Shown here: one piece after another, positions 46,951-56,740 of the stretch
Layout of the letters: every line of letters starts with the position of its first letter
Numbering within the stretch: the first letter of the stretch is position 1
DNA from: Gynurincola endophyticus
Lineage (GTDB): Bacteria > Bacteroidota > Bacteroidia > Chitinophagales > Chitinophagaceae
Length of the DNA stretch: 64,000 bases
Direction of reading: 5' to 3'
NCBI RefSeq assembly: GCF_003991195.1
Contig: NZ_RCWL01000007.1
Span: 62,001-126,000, forward strand
Translations under genes and position numbers: made by a program
Notes under the pieces: generated by a model
Told to the model about the DNA's origin: nothing
What the model saw: only the letters and a program-made list of their open reading frames with translations
Databases searched by the model: none

Positions 46951-46982
46951 CAAAAGTAATCAGGTATTCTGGTTTTTCCAAA
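46951..46982 (-). promoter_or_regulatory. Promoter of rpsT (Bacteroidota -33/-7 type)
   Basis: On the minus strand TTTG (46979-46982), 20-base spacer, TACTTTTG (46951-46958). This is the best match to the Bacteroidota consensus in the window, 24 bases from the ATG. Confidence 0.6.
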
Positions 46983-47112
46983 AAAAAACAATTTTTTTTT
47001 AAATTTAACGTCTTTTGATGTGTGTAGTTGGATTTCAATATCAATCAATAATTTTCAAGGAATTAAATAGAAATTAAGATTGTTTTAAAGCATTTCGTGT
47101 GGAAATCCTTTC

Positions 47113-47120
47113 TATATTTG
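47113..47120 (+). promoter_or_regulatory. Candidate -7 box of odhA
   Basis: TATATTTG matches TAnnTTTG exactly, 45 bases before the odhA ATG. A -33 TTTG is not clear. Confidence 0.4.
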
Positions 47121-47165
47121 TAACCCGAATCATAAACTCATATTTGTAGGCAATAATCGCTCTTC

Positions 47166-49907
47166 ATGAAGGACTTTTCGTACATTACCAATTCGCATCC
47201 GGCTTTTATTGAGAGTCTATACCAAGATTTCCAAAAGGATCCACAATCAGTTGACCCTGAGTTGAAGAAGTTTTTTGAAGGATTTGACTTTGCAATTACT
47301 GCAGGCAAACCTTCTAACGGTTCTACAGCAGAAGCGCCAACAGGAGATCAGATAGACTGGAAAAGAGAAGTGGGTGCATACCGACTTATTTTGGGATACC
47401 GAAATAAAGGTCACTTGATTGCTACCACCAACCCGATCAGAACAAGAAAAGATCGCGGAGCAAACTTAGATTTAGCATTTTTTGGATTATCAGAGGCAGA
47501 CTTAGACAAGCAGTTTTACGCAGGTAACCTGATTGGATTAGGAACTACCACGCTGAAAAATATCCTCAACTACTTGAAAAAATGCTATGCAGGTAATGTG
47601 GGTATTGAGTTCAAGTATATTTCTAATCAAAAGAAAGTTGACTGGTTGGTAAACCAGATGGAGAAAAATTTCCAGCAACCGTTTTCTCTTGAAAAGAAAC
47701 GTCGCATCCTTGACAAATTAAATCAGGGTGTATTATTCGAGAAATTCCTTCACACAAAATATATCGGTCAGAAACGCTTCTCTCTCGAAGGAGGTGAAGC
47801 TACTATTCCTGCATTAGACGCTATCATCAATACTGCTGCTGATCACGAAGTGAAAGAAGTGGTAATCGGTATGGCGCACAGAGGAAGATTAAATGTACTG
47901 ACCAATGTAATGGGCAAAACTTATGAGCAGGTGTTCAGTGAGTTTGAAGGTACTGCGCAATTAGATCAGACAATGGGATCCGGTGACGTGAAATACCACA
48001 TGGGTTTTGGTTCTGAAGTAACTACTCCCGGCGGAAAAAATGTTTACCTGAAACTGATGCCGAACCCTTCGCACTTAGAAGCCGTTGATCCGGTGGTGGT
48101 GGGTTTTGCAAGAGCGAAAGCTGATGTGTTATACAACAGCGACTACGATAAAATTTTACCAATCTTAATACACGGTGACGCTTCTGTAGCTGGTCAGGGT
48201 ATCGTTTACGAAGTTGTACAAATGAGTAACCTTCCGGGGTATTACACCGGTGGTACTATTCACCTCGTGATCAATAACCAGATCGGGTTTACAACCGATT
48301 ATGATGATGCACGTTCTGCCGATTATTGTACCTCACTGGCTGCAATGATCCAGGCTCCCGTATTACACGTAAACGGTGATGATGCTGAAGCGGTCGTAAA
48401 ATGTGTTGAACTAGCTACTTTATACCGTCAGGAATTCAACACTGATGTGTTTATTGACCTGGTATGTTACCGCCGTCATGGCCACAACGAAGGCGATGAT
48501 CCTAAATTCACTCAGCCTCAGTTGTATGCTTTGATCGATAAACACGCCAATCCAAGAGAAGTATACGCCAGCTTCCTTTTAGAAAACGGTGACCCGGATG
48601 CAAAGGAAATGGTGAAAGAATTAGAAAAGAAATTCTGGAGCGACTTACAGGAACGCTTAGACGAAGTGAAGCAGAAACCTCTTCCTTACAAAGCACAACA
48701 ACCTGATATCGCCTGGAGTTCTCTGAGAAGAGCCAGTGCGGAAGACTTCGATGCAAGTCCAGATACGGCTATTACAGCAGATCAGTTTAAAGCTGTTTTC
48801 GATGCAATTATGAAATGGCCTGATACTTTCAAGCCTTTGAAGAAAGTAGAGAAAATTTTACAGGATAAAATTAAACTTTATAATGAATCTCAACAGGTAG
48901 ATTGGGCTACAGCCGAGTTATTAGCTTTCGGCTCAATTCTGTTAAACGGTAAAGATGTGAGAATGAGTGGCCAGGATGTTCGTCGTGGTACCTTCTCGCA
49001 CCGGCATGCTGTTCTGAGAGATGAAAAAACAAACGAGCCTTACAATCGCCTCAACTCAATTCCTGATGCGAAAGGGCAGATGCGTATTTTCAACTCACTA
49101 TTGAGTGAATATGGGGTATTAGGATTTGAATACGGTTATGCCTTAGCCAGCCCTGATAGCCTCGTAGTTTGGGAAGCTCAGTTTGGAGACTTCGCTAACG
49201 CTGCACAGATTATGATTGACCAGTTCATTGCTGCCAGTGAGCAGAAATGGAACCGTATGAACGGGGTGGTAATGTTGTTACCGCATGGTTATGAAGGACA
49301 AGGTCCTGAGCATAGTTCAGCACGATTAGAGCGTTTCTTACAGATGTGTGCTGAAGAAAATATGGTGATTACCAATATTACCAGTTCGGCCAACTACTTT
49401 CATGCTTTACGTCGTCAGATTACCTGGCCTTTCAGAAAACCATTGATTAATTTTGCTCCGAAAGCACCTTTACGCCACCCGGGTACATATTCTCCGGAAA
49501 AGGCATTTACAGAAGGTAAATTCCAGGAAGTGATTGACGATCAGTTTATCAGCGATCCTAAAAAAGTGAAGAAAGTATTGTTCTGTAGCGGAAAAGTGTA
49601 TTTTGATTTAGCAGAGCGCCAACAAAAAGAAAATCGCCAGGATGTTGCGGTTGTTCGTTTGGAGCAGATCTATCCGTTACCGGTAAAACAACTGGAAGCT
49701 ATTCAACAAAAATATGCAGGAGCTGCATGGTTCTGGGTTCAGGAAGAACCTTTAAACATGGGAGCCGCTTCTTTCTTACGTATGAACTTAACGAGCATCA
49801 GTTTCGGTATTATCAGCCGCCAGCCAAGTGCCGCCACCGCTACCGGATATGCTAAAGTTCATGCACAGGAACAGACAGAAATTATTAATACAGCATTTAG
49901 TATTTAA
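47166..49907 (+). CDS. sucA: 2-oxoglutarate dehydrogenase E1 component
   Basis: A 913-residue thiamine-diphosphate enzyme of full length. The N-terminus (SHPAFIESLYQDFQKDPQSVDPELKKFFEGF) is the conserved E2-contact region. Catalytic-core motifs include GMAHRGRLNVL, GDASVAGQGIVYE, and the TDP/Mg site HVNGDDAEAVVKC...CYRRHGHNEGDDP; EAQFGDFANAAQ and LLPHGYEGQGPEHSSARLERFLQ are in the pyrimidine-binding domain. It decarboxylates 2-oxoglutarate and passes succinyl groups to the E2 encoded just downstream (89-base gap). Together with sucD at 5.7 kb it covers the route to succinate. Also called odhA. Confidence 0.97.
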   Translation: MKDFSYITNSHPAFIESLYQDFQKDPQSVDPELKKFFEGFDFAITAGKPSNGSTAEAPTGDQIDWKREVGAYRLILGYRNKGHLIATTNPIRTRKDRGANLDLAFFGLSEADLDKQFYAGNLIGLGTTTLKNILNYLKKCYAGNVGIEFKYISNQKKVDWLVNQMEKNFQQPFSLEKKRRILDKLNQGVLFEKFLHTKYIGQKRFSLEGGEATIPALDAIINTAADHEVKEVVIGMAHRGRLNVLTNVMGKTYEQVFSEFEGTAQLDQTMGSGDVKYHMGFGSEVTTPGGKNVYLKLMPNPSHLEAVDPVVVGFARAKADVLYNSDYDKILPILIHGDASVAGQGIVYEVVQMSNLPGYYTGGTIHLVINNQIGFTTDYDDARSADYCTSLAAMIQAPVLHVNGDDAEAVVKCVELATLYRQEFNTDVFIDLVCYRRHGHNEGDDPKFTQPQLYALIDKHANPREVYASFLLENGDPDAKEMVKELEKKFWSDLQERLDEVKQKPLPYKAQQPDIAWSSLRRASAEDFDASPDTAITADQFKAVFDAIMKWPDTFKPLKKVEKILQDKIKLYNESQQVDWATAELLAFGSILLNGKDVRMSGQDVRRGTFSHRHAVLRDEKTNEPYNRLNSIPDAKGQMRIFNSLLSEYGVLGFEYGYALASPDSLVVWEAQFGDFANAAQIMIDQFIAASEQKWNRMNGVVMLLPHGYEGQGPEHSSARLERFLQMCAEENMVITNITSSANYFHALRRQITWPFRKPLINFAPKAPLRHPGTYSPEKAFTEGKFQEVIDDQFISDPKKVKKVLFCSGKVYFDLAERQQKENRQDVAVVRLEQIYPLPVKQLEAIQQKYAGAAWFWVQEEPLNMGAASFLRMNLTSISFGIISRQPSAATATGYAKVHAQEQTEIINTAFSI

Positions 49908-49995
49908 TTTGATAGCAATAACAGAATGAAATAATTTTGTTGTTGCTGATCATTTTTTGAGCCATAGGCTCCATCGAAATCTGAAAAAAAATTTT

Positions 49996-51225
49996 ATGAT
50001 AGAGATTAAAGTTCCTACAGTAGGTGAATCCATCAGTGAAGTAACTCTATTGAAATGGACTAAACAAGACGGCGAGTATGTTGAACGCGACGAAGTAATT
50101 GCAGAATTAGAAAGTGAAAAAGCTACTTTCGAAGTAAATGCAGAACAAGCCGGCGTTTTGAAAACTGCTGCTCAGGAAGGTGATACATTAAATATTGGAG
50201 ATGTTTTAGCGCAGATCGATGAAACTGCTCCAAAACCGGAAGGTAAGCCTGCTCCCGCTGCAGCGCCGAAAGCTGAAGCTAAAGCAGATGCTCCTAAAAC
50301 GGCTCCTTCCCAGGCGCCCGTAACCGGAACTCCGAATGATGTAAAAACGACTCCGGTAGCAGCTGCTATCATTGCAGATAAAAAGGTAGATCCTAAACAG
50401 ATTTCACCGTCAGGCGCTAATGGCAAAATCTTAAAAGATGATGTATTGGCTGCATTGGCAAACCCTGGTAAAATTACCAACGGTGCTCCTCTTTTCTCAC
50501 GTGAAGAAAAACGCGAAAAATTATCAGCCCTTCGTAAAACAATCGCCCGCCGCCTCGTAGATTCTAAAAATACAGCAGCGATGTTAACCACTTTCAACGA
50601 AGTGGATATGGGGCCGATTATGGACATCCGTAAAAAATATAAAGATAAATTCAAAGAAACACATGGTGTAAACCTTGGATTTATGAGCTTCTTCGCTAAA
50701 GCTTGTGCTATTTCTTTAAACGAGTGGAAAGCGGTGAATGCTTACATGGACGGTGACCATATCGTTTATCACGATTATTGCGATATTTCTATTGCTGTAT
50801 CTACTCCACGCGGCTTAACAGTACCTGTTATCAGAAACGTTGAAAGTTTAAGCATGGCTGATGTAGAAAGAAAAGTAGTAGAGTTAGCCGGTAAAGCACG
50901 CGATAACAAATTAACAATGGAAGAACTGCAAGGCGGTACCTTCACTATCACCAACGGTGGTGTGTTCGGTTCTCTGATGAGTACACCGATCATCAACCAA
51001 CCGCAAAGTGCTATCCTGGGTATGCATAAAATTCAGGAACGTCCGATGGCAATCAACGGTAAAGTTGAAATCCGTCAGATGATGTATATAGCACTAAGCT
51101 ACGACCACAGAATCATCGATGGCCGTGAGTCAGTTAGCTTCCTGGTACGTGTTAAAGAATTACTTGAAAATCCTGAATTATTATTATTCGGTAAAGATCC
51201 TGTACAGACTTTATTAGAACTATAA
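49996..51225 (+). CDS. sucB: Dihydrolipoyllysine-residue succinyltransferase (2-oxoglutarate dehydrogenase E2)
   Basis: A 409-residue E2 from the ATG at 49996 ([12 protein letters not shown]); an upstream TTG at 49957 would add a basic stretch not seen in the family. Domains: lipoyl domain 1-78 with the lipoylated Lys42 in [11 protein letters not shown], Ala/Pro-rich linker (about 80-120), peripheral subunit-binding domain ([25 protein letters not shown]), and the catalytic core with [15 protein letters not shown] (His/Asp). It forms the cubic core that transfers the succinyl group to CoA. Co-transcribed with sucA and closed by a terminator. Also called odhB. Confidence 0.97.
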   Translation: MIEIKVPTVGESISEVTLLKWTKQDGEYVERDEVIAELESEKATFEVNAEQAGVLKTAAQEGDTLNIGDVLAQIDETAPKPEGKPAPAAAPKAEAKADAPKTAPSQAPVTGTPNDVKTTPVAAAIIADKKVDPKQISPSGANGKILKDDVLAALANPGKITNGAPLFSREEKREKLSALRKTIARRLVDSKNTAAMLTTFNEVDMGPIMDIRKKYKDKFKETHGVNLGFMSFFAKACAISLNEWKAVNAYMDGDHIVYHDYCDISIAVSTPRGLTVPVIRNVESLSMADVERKVVELAGKARDNKLTMEELQGGTFTITNGGVFGSLMSTPIINQPQSAILGMHKIQERPMAINGKVEIRQMMYIALSYDHRIIDGRESVSFLVRVKELLENPELLLFGKDPVQTLLEL

Positions 51226-51245
51226 TTTTTCAATACATAATCTTC

Positions 51246-51280
51246 AAACAACCCAACTGCTGAATGTAGTTGGGTTGTTT
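51246..51280 (+). terminator. Terminator of the sucA-sucB operon
   Basis: Perfect 13-bp stem AAACAACCCAACT / AGTTGGGTTGTTT with a 9-base loop, starting 20 bases after the sucB stop. It ends 9 bases before the ATG of the next gene, so that gene must rely on readthrough or on a promoter hidden in this stretch. Confidence 0.85.
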
Positions 51281-51289
51281 AATTTATTG

Positions 51290-52441
51290 ATGAGATACTT
51301 CGCACACCTTCAAACAGCACTTCAGTTACTGCGTTCTTATAACGGAGCAATGCCCTTTGCTGCATTTGCCAAACAGTTTTTTGCCCGGCATAAAAAATAT
51401 GGTTCTAAAGACCGAAAATCAATTGCACATTTATGCTATTGTTATTTCAGGTTAGGCCATTACGTTCAATCCGGCCCAACAGAAGAAATGGTTGTGCTCG
51501 GATTATGGTTATGTTCGCCGGCACCTAACCCGGTACTACAACAATTGAATGCCGCTTTGAATGATACGGCAACATTGAGCATCGAAGAAAAACTGAAACA
51601 ACCTGTTGCTGCCGGTGTAAAAGAACAATTGTTTCCGTTTCAGCAACACTTCAGCAACGGTATAAATACTGATCGTTTAGTGGCTAGCTATTTCGTTCAG
51701 CCGGATGTGTTCTTACGTATAAGAAGTGACCGGAATACGATTACCTCTTTACTTGAATCACAACAGATTCCTTATCAGTTTATCCGAGAAAGCAGTATTG
51801 CGATTCCTAATAATGTGAAGGTGGATGAGCTATTACCTTTGAATGAAAAGGTGGTAATTCAGGATGCCAGTTCGCAGGAAGTGGGAGATGTTATTAAAAC
51901 TCATCTGCCATTTACTCCGAAAAATGTGTGGGATTGTTGCGCTGCAAGCGGAGGAAAATCAATTATGTTGTATGACCTCTATCCTTCATTTAAACTGACG
52001 GTGTCGGATATACGATCTTCAATTATGTTTAACCTGCAGAAACGATTTCATCAGGCAAAGATCAAACAATATGCTTCTTTTGTGGCAGACTTAACGCAAC
52101 CTGTAGCTGCTTACCAGGAGTATGATTTTATTATAGCGGATGTTCCCTGTTCCGGTTCCGGTACCTGGGGACGTACACCCGAACAACTGGTTTTTTTCAA
52201 AGAAGAAGAAATTCATCAATATGCACAATTACAGGCACAGATTGTAAAAAATATATTGCCCGCATTAAAAAAAGGAGGATGCCTGGCTTATTGTACCTGC
52301 TCTGTTTTTCTGCCTGAAAATGAACGCCAGTTACAAAGAATGCAGGATAAATTCGGGTTGAAATTAATTCACCAGCAACTGATCACCGGTTACGAAAATA
52401 AAGCTGATAGCCTCTTTATTGCATTACTACAAAAGGTTTAG
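51290..52441 (+). CDS. RsmB/NOL1-type RNA (cytosine-5) methyltransferase
   Basis: A 383-residue SAM-dependent m5C RNA methyltransferase of the Sun/Fmu family. SAM-binding region: VIQDASSQEVGDVIK and NVWDCCAASGGKSIML; catalytic motif IV DVPCSGSGTWGR (Pro-Cys) and motif VI AYCTCSVFLPENE (Thr-Cys). The N-terminal ~150 residues are helical, as in the NusB-like part of RsmB. It probably modifies rRNA, though the position is not certain. The ATG at 51290 avoids a TTG inside the preceding terminator. The 3' end overlaps the convergent lipoprotein gene by 4 bases. Confidence 0.88.
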   Translation: MRYFAHLQTALQLLRSYNGAMPFAAFAKQFFARHKKYGSKDRKSIAHLCYCYFRLGHYVQSGPTEEMVVLGLWLCSPAPNPVLQQLNAALNDTATLSIEEKLKQPVAAGVKEQLFPFQQHFSNGINTDRLVASYFVQPDVFLRIRSDRNTITSLLESQQIPYQFIRESSIAIPNNVKVDELLPLNEKVVIQDASSQEVGDVIKTHLPFTPKNVWDCCAASGGKSIMLYDLYPSFKLTVSDIRSSIMFNLQKRFHQAKIKQYASFVADLTQPVAAYQEYDFIIADVPCSGSGTWGRTPEQLVFFKEEEIHQYAQLQAQIVKNILPALKKGGCLAYCTCSVFLPENERQLQRMQDKFGLKLIHQQLITGYENKADSLFIALLQKV

Positions 52442-53190
52442 CGTTCAACACTCACTAATTGTAAGTGAATGCCAAAGCCGGAGCTATAGCTGTGTTGCCC
52501 GCCGATCTGCGGTTGATATTCCCATATTTCTATCTTACGCTCAATTAAGCCAATTCCAAGTGCAAATTTTTCTTCCCAGTGGTTTTTATAAGCAATTCCA
52601 TTGGGAACCAGAATCGGAACATTCACTGAATCTCCTGCCTGCATGACAGTAATTGTGGTGGCATAATTGGTTCCTGCAACAACAGCGCTTTCGTTCACGC
52701 TTGAATACTCATAATTCCAGTATTGAATGTCTTCATCATTACTGAATTCGAAAAGTGAACGTAACGGACGGTAAGGTAGATAACTGTTGCCGGTCCATTG
52801 AAAAAAGTCTCTTACCGGGTTGGTTAGTTTAATAAATCTCAGATTTTCTTCTGTTACCTGTACCTGTTGTGGTGTTTTTAAAACAGTATAGGAAATGTTA
52901 TTCGCCCATGTTCCGGTACCGCGCGGCTTTATCTGCCGGTTGATATAATAAGTGGTGTCGTTATTTGAAATAGAACGCTGTAATACTTCATCTTTAGCGT
53001 CATAGGAGCGAATGACTTTTTGTTGTCCAAAATTTACAAATACCAGAGAATCAAGATTGTAATAAAAAACCTGACCTACTTCAAGGGGATAGTAGACGTG
53101 AACGGAATTAATTTCCAGGTCATTGGTGGTTTTTTCACAGGCCGCGAAACCGCAGGCAATCAATATTATCAGGTATCTGAATCTTAGCAT
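52438..53190 (-). CDS. Hypothetical lipoprotein
   Basis: A 250-residue protein with lipobox leader MLRFRYLIILIACGFAACEKT (Cys near 18). The mature part starts HVYYPLEVGQVFYYNLDSLVF, a 'physical-state' opening seen in uncharacterised Bacteroidota lipoproteins, and is mostly predicted beta strand with many aromatic residues. No catalytic motif was seen. Its stop overlaps the methyltransferase stop on the opposite strand by 4 bases. Single gene, probably with a promoter in 53191-53280. Confidence 0.7.
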   Translation of the reverse strand: MLRFRYLIILIACGFAACEKTTNDLEINSVHVYYPLEVGQVFYYNLDSLVFVNFGQQKVIRSYDAKDEVLQRSISNNDTTYYINRQIKPRGTGTWANNISYTVLKTPQQVQVTEENLRFIKLTNPVRDFFQWTGNSYLPYRPLRSLFEFSNDEDIQYWNYEYSSVNESAVVAGTNYATTITVMQAGDSVNVPILVPNGIAYKNHWEEKFALGIGLIERKIEIWEYQPQIGGQHSYSSGFGIHLQLVSVER

Positions 53191-53444
53191 AAAGATGGCT
53201 TATCCCCACAAATGTAAGGGATCTTGTTTTTAAAAGTAAAAATCTACTTTCTCTGAGATGTTAACGCTGGGGCAGAGTGGATATTGTTAATGATAAAAAG
53301 AAGGGATGTGTTTGCACCGGATGATGTCAGACAAGATAAAATGACTTTATCATGAGTATAAAAAAATTGTTGAAACAGGTAACCGCTTCACATTTTCTCT
53401 TTTATTCTTTAATTTGTAAACCAGCTACTTATATAATTTTGTGT

Positions 53445-54182
53445 ATGAAAGAAAAAAGTATTGGATTTAAACGCCTTTTTATTTTTTTACTGATCGCTGT
53501 TACGGTGTCTAATCTTTTCCGTTTTGATGTATTCAGTATACGCCCGCAGTTGGAAGCAATGCCGGCCTGGTTATATGTTTTCTTCGCCGCTTTACTGGAA
53601 GGTAGCGGTGTACTGGCAGGAGCATTGGTTGCTATCCCCCTCCTCAAAAGAAAACGTACCATTGAAATGTCTTTCTGGGGCGCTTCAAAAATGAAAGTGT
53701 TAGTAATGGCGGTTATCCCGGTAGTATTGCTGACTATTATTGGTGTAGGTAATAACTATGAACTGAATGTAAATCTTTACGGCCTGATGGCTGTAGTGGC
53801 AAGTTTGCTTTATTGCATAATGGAAGAGTTCGGCTGGCGTGGATATCTGCAGGAAGAATTAAAGTTTATCCAACCCTGGAAACGTTATCTGACGATAGGC
53901 ACTATCTGGTACTGCTGGCATTTGTCTTTTTTAACCAATATATCTGTAAGTGAAAACCTGATTTTCTGGGCAATGATGATTTTAGCAAGCTGGGGAATCG
54001 GGCAGGTAGCCATTGCTACAAAATCAATTTTAGCCTGTGCCTGTTTTCATTTGATCATTCAGTTAATGATGTTTAATTCATTTATCAAAAACGGGCTCAA
54101 CGGAACTCAAAAACTAATCATCTTAGGGGTTTCTGTAATGATATGGATAATGATTCTGCAAAAATGGAAAAAAAATCAGTAG
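53445..54182 (+). CDS. CPBP family intramembrane glutamic endopeptidase
   Basis: A 245-residue membrane protein from the ATG at 53445 (MKEKSIGFKRLFIFLLIAVT); a longer frame from 53352 adds 31 residues without family character. About six to seven hydrophobic segments are visible. Active-site motifs of the CPBP/Rce1 family are EEFGWRGYLQEEL (EExxxR), WHLSFL, and CFHLIIQL. Relatives process prenylated proteins or provide self-immunity to bacteriocins; the target here is unknown. TAATTTTG at 53434-53441 matches a -7 box but sits so close to this ATG that the transcript would be nearly leaderless. Confidence 0.82.
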   Translation: MKEKSIGFKRLFIFLLIAVTVSNLFRFDVFSIRPQLEAMPAWLYVFFAALLEGSGVLAGALVAIPLLKRKRTIEMSFWGASKMKVLVMAVIPVVLLTIIGVGNNYELNVNLYGLMAVVASLLYCIMEEFGWRGYLQEELKFIQPWKRYLTIGTIWYCWHLSFLTNISVSENLIFWAMMILASWGIGQVAIATKSILACACFHLIIQLMMFNSFIKNGLNGTQKLIILGVSVMIWIMILQKWKKNQ

Positions 54183-54864
54183 AAAAACTATGCTAAATCC
54201 TATGCAGGAATTGCAGTCAGGATGACTGCTAATGGCAAGCTGTTGCTTTACTTCAATTTATTAATTATAAAAAAGCATACATCGTTTTAAAGATCAAACA
54301 AACTTTGAATTTTTAAAAGCGTAACAAGTTAAAATAATAAAAGTTCTTACCTGTTGTTATCGATTTGCTTTTAATACTACTCCTACAAGGTCTGGTGACG
54401 TATTTATTTTTTTGAAAAACTTATATAAAACAACTACTGTGTTTATGTTGATGATATGCACCTTGATTAACCGGAAAATTGTATTACGAATGATTTTTCC
54501 GGCATTGATAGCACTGGCAGGAGCAACTATTCTTATCGTAAGAAAAAGAAGATAAATAAAGATTCTACTCCTTTTATATTTAATATCCTATCAGTCTGAA
54601 AGGGAAGATGATCTACCCGGATTGTCTTCCCATAATAATCACAGGGTCTGTCTTATAAGATACGAAAAAAAGCCCGTTTTTCCAAATCAGCAGCCCCACC
54701 GTCTTCCTCTTTGTAGAATTGTTAAGCATTCTAAAGTTTTCGAATACAAAAGGATAGAAGAAAACTATTCTTGTTGAAATAATATTATTATAACATTCGA
54801 AGCTTGTCGTATCGTTTCTTTTTCTCTTAAAAACCTTTAATTTCGTTGTTTAATCCTTCTTTCA
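54183..54864. other. Long gap upstream of the ECF sigma factor gene
   Basis: About 680 bases, AT-rich, without a recognised gene. It contains one small open frame (54445-54555, separate entry). No tRNA, strong terminator or clear -7 box was found; TAATTTCG at 54838-54845 is one base from the consensus and could serve the sigma factor gene. Confidence 0.4.
54445..54555 (+). CDS. Possible 36-residue membrane peptide
   Basis: ATG at 54445 opens a 36-codon frame: MLMICTLINRKIVLRM, then a hydrophobic helix IFPALIALAGATILIV and a basic tail RKRR. A single-pass small membrane protein with positive C-terminus is plausible, but short hydrophobic frames arise by chance in AT-rich DNA and no start signal is visible. 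Not recognised. Confidence 0.25.
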   Translation: MLMICTLINRKIVLRMIFPALIALAGATILIVRKRR

Positions 54865-55464
54865 TTGGGATCAGGCAACTCTATATACGGCGATAAAGAG
54901 CTTCTCTTACAACTGAAGGATGATAGTGAACACGCATTCAAGCTGATATACAATCAATACTATGATCGTATCTATCAGACTGCTGTGCGTTATTTAAAAT
55001 CATCAGAGGTAGGGCAGGAAGTAGTTCAGGATGTCTTCATGAAGTTGTGGCTTGAGCGGAACGACCTCCCTCAATTGTCATCTTTAGAAGCATGGCTGTA
55101 TACTATTGCCAAAAATAATATCCTGAATCGTTTAAAAAGAAGTGCTGTTGAATGGAAAGCCAAACGACATTTTACGAATCATACTCCACAATCAGAACAA
55201 ACAACACTCAATGCGCTGAATGACCGGGAATACAGCGGTCTTTTAAGAGAAGCTATTGAAGAACTGCCATTACAGCAACGCCAGGTGTTTGAACTGGCGC
55301 GGCATGAAAAACTGACTTATGCCGAAATCGGTAAAAAGTTACAAATTTCTCCTCTTACCGTGAAAACCCATATGTCACGGGCATTGCAGCATATCAGAAA
55401 CTGGATGTCAGGACGGGGTATTGAAATACCACTCACCCTGCTTTTGTTAAAAAATTTTTTTTAG
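54865..55464 (+). CDS. RNA polymerase ECF sigma factor of a SusCD locus
   Basis: A 199-residue sigma-70 family ECF factor. Region 2: HAFKLIYNQYYDRIYQTAVRYLKS and QEVVQDVFMKLWLER; region 4: LPLQQRQVFELARHEKLTYAEIGKKLQISPLTVKTHMSRAL. No in-frame ATG exists near the start; the TTG at 54865 (then GSGNSIYGDKELLLQLKDDS) fits the family N-terminus. The tail LTLLLLKNFF is hydrophobic. It is expected to activate the SusC/SusD genes downstream when the FecR anti-sigma factor, encoded next, is switched by the SusC signalling domain. Confidence 0.93.
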   Translation: MGSGNSIYGDKELLLQLKDDSEHAFKLIYNQYYDRIYQTAVRYLKSSEVGQEVVQDVFMKLWLERNDLPQLSSLEAWLYTIAKNNILNRLKRSAVEWKAKRHFTNHTPQSEQTTLNALNDREYSGLLREAIEELPLQQRQVFELARHEKLTYAEIGKKLQISPLTVKTHMSRALQHIRNWMSGRGIEIPLTLLLLKNFF

Positions 55465-55530
55465 ACCTGTACTCCGGGTGACTTAGTTGATTGTCTTATT
55501 ACCAAAGGCCTTGACTATTATCATTCGTAT

Positions 55531-56616
55531 ATGAATTCTAACGAGCAGTTTGACTATTTATTAGATAGATATCTATCTGAAAAAATTACTCCTGAAGAAA
55601 AGGAGCAATTTTTTAATTTATTGATAACCAGTGATTATGATGATAAATTGGATGCTCATATTCTGACGAGCCTCCAAAATACACCGATTACTGAAAATGC
55701 CGGCATGCCCGGTCGTGCTTCTGAAGAAATTATTCAAACCATTCTTCAGTCATCTGGTAACTTCATTGAAACTATTCCCGAAAAACCATCCCGCCGCCTG
55801 TTTTTCCGATTATCGACTGCCGCCGCAGTAGTTTTAGCCCTGACGGCCGGATTATTTTTGCTACTCAATAATAAAGAAGAACAAAACTATTTTGCTGCTC
55901 AGGTAGAGCAGATGCAGTTTCGCCAGTTGAATGAAAGTGACACGTTGCAGTTGCTGGTAATGAACGACGGAAGCCGTGTTACTTTACATCCGGGTGCTTC
56001 TTTATATTATCCTTCTCAGTTCTCTGATACACTCAGAGAAGTTTACATGGAAGGAGATGCCTTTTTTGAAGTATCTCCCGACGTTACAAAACCTTTCCTT
56101 GTACATAGCCGCCATATTACCACCCGTGTATTGGGAACCAGTTTCCTGATTCGCATGGACCCTCAGACAGGTGTGGAAGAAGTAGCGGTTAAAACCGGAC
56201 GTGTACAAGTGTCTGAAAATATTCGTGCACTGAATAAACCGTCGGAAGATGTTCCTGCGGTGATTCTGACTCCCAATCAGAAAGCTATTTATGAAACGGG
56301 TAAAAGAGTATTATTTGCTACGTTGGTAGCCAGCCCGCAAGTAGTAGTAAAAGAAAGTGAAACTCCTGTAGAAGCTGTAAAGCAAATCAGTTTCAAATAC
56401 GAACACCAGAAACTATCCGACATTTTTCGTGAGTTAGAAACCGCCTATGGTATTGAAATCAATCTGGAAAATGTAGCCCTTGGGGACTGTTTATTTACCG
56501 GTGATCTGTCTGACAACGATTTATTTACACAACTGAAAATTATATGTTTAACGACACAGTCTTCGTACGAATTGAAGGGAACTGAAATTCTGATGAAAGG
56601 CAATGGGTGTCATTAA
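55531..56616 (+). CDS. FecR-family anti-sigma factor
   Basis: A 361-residue inner-membrane protein. The cytoplasmic N-terminal part (1-85) binds the sigma factor; one transmembrane helix (STAAAVVLALTAGLFLLLNN, about 93-112) follows. The periplasmic FecR domain spans about 130-240 (VMNDGSRVTLHPGASLYYPSQF, EGDAFFEVSPD, TRVLGTSFLIRM). The C-terminal DUF4974-like/STN-like segment (ISFKYEHQKLSDIFRELETAYGIEI) contacts the TonB-dependent receptor's STN domain. It lies 66 bases after the sigma gene, giving a complete cell-surface signalling set with SusC. Confidence 0.93.
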   Translation: MNSNEQFDYLLDRYLSEKITPEEKEQFFNLLITSDYDDKLDAHILTSLQNTPITENAGMPGRASEEIIQTILQSSGNFIETIPEKPSRRLFFRLSTAAAVVLALTAGLFLLLNNKEEQNYFAAQVEQMQFRQLNESDTLQLLVMNDGSRVTLHPGASLYYPSQFSDTLREVYMEGDAFFEVSPDVTKPFLVHSRHITTRVLGTSFLIRMDPQTGVEEVAVKTGRVQVSENIRALNKPSEDVPAVILTPNQKAIYETGKRVLFATLVASPQVVVKESETPVEAVKQISFKYEHQKLSDIFRELETAYGIEINLENVALGDCLFTGDLSDNDLFTQLKIICLTTQSSYELKGTEILMKGNGCH

Positions 56617-56689
56617 ATGAATTAACTCACCAACCCCACTATTGCTGTATGAAAAAAAGATGCCCCCCATGATATTGTATAAATGAAGA

Positions 56690-56740
56690 AGAGCCGAATG
56701 TGTTGGCGCACAGTTCGGCTCTGAGAAGCCTTTCAGCTTC
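56690..56740 (+). promoter_or_regulatory. Two successive hairpins in the susC leader
   Basis: Hairpin 1: AGAGCCGAA (56690-56698) / TTCGGCTCT (56714-56722), extended inside by TGTG/CACA. Hairpin 2: GAAGC (56725-56729) / GCTTC (56736-56740), followed by ACTGCGTTTTTATTC. They sit between fecR and susC, ending 44 bases before the susC ATG. They could be a fecR terminator or an attenuator of susC. Confidence 0.5.

Noticed and set aside
50172-50654. 160-codon minus-strand open frame within sucB
   Set aside because: Antisense to the lipoyl, linker and subunit-binding region; low-complexity Ala/Ser composition mirrors the linker codons.
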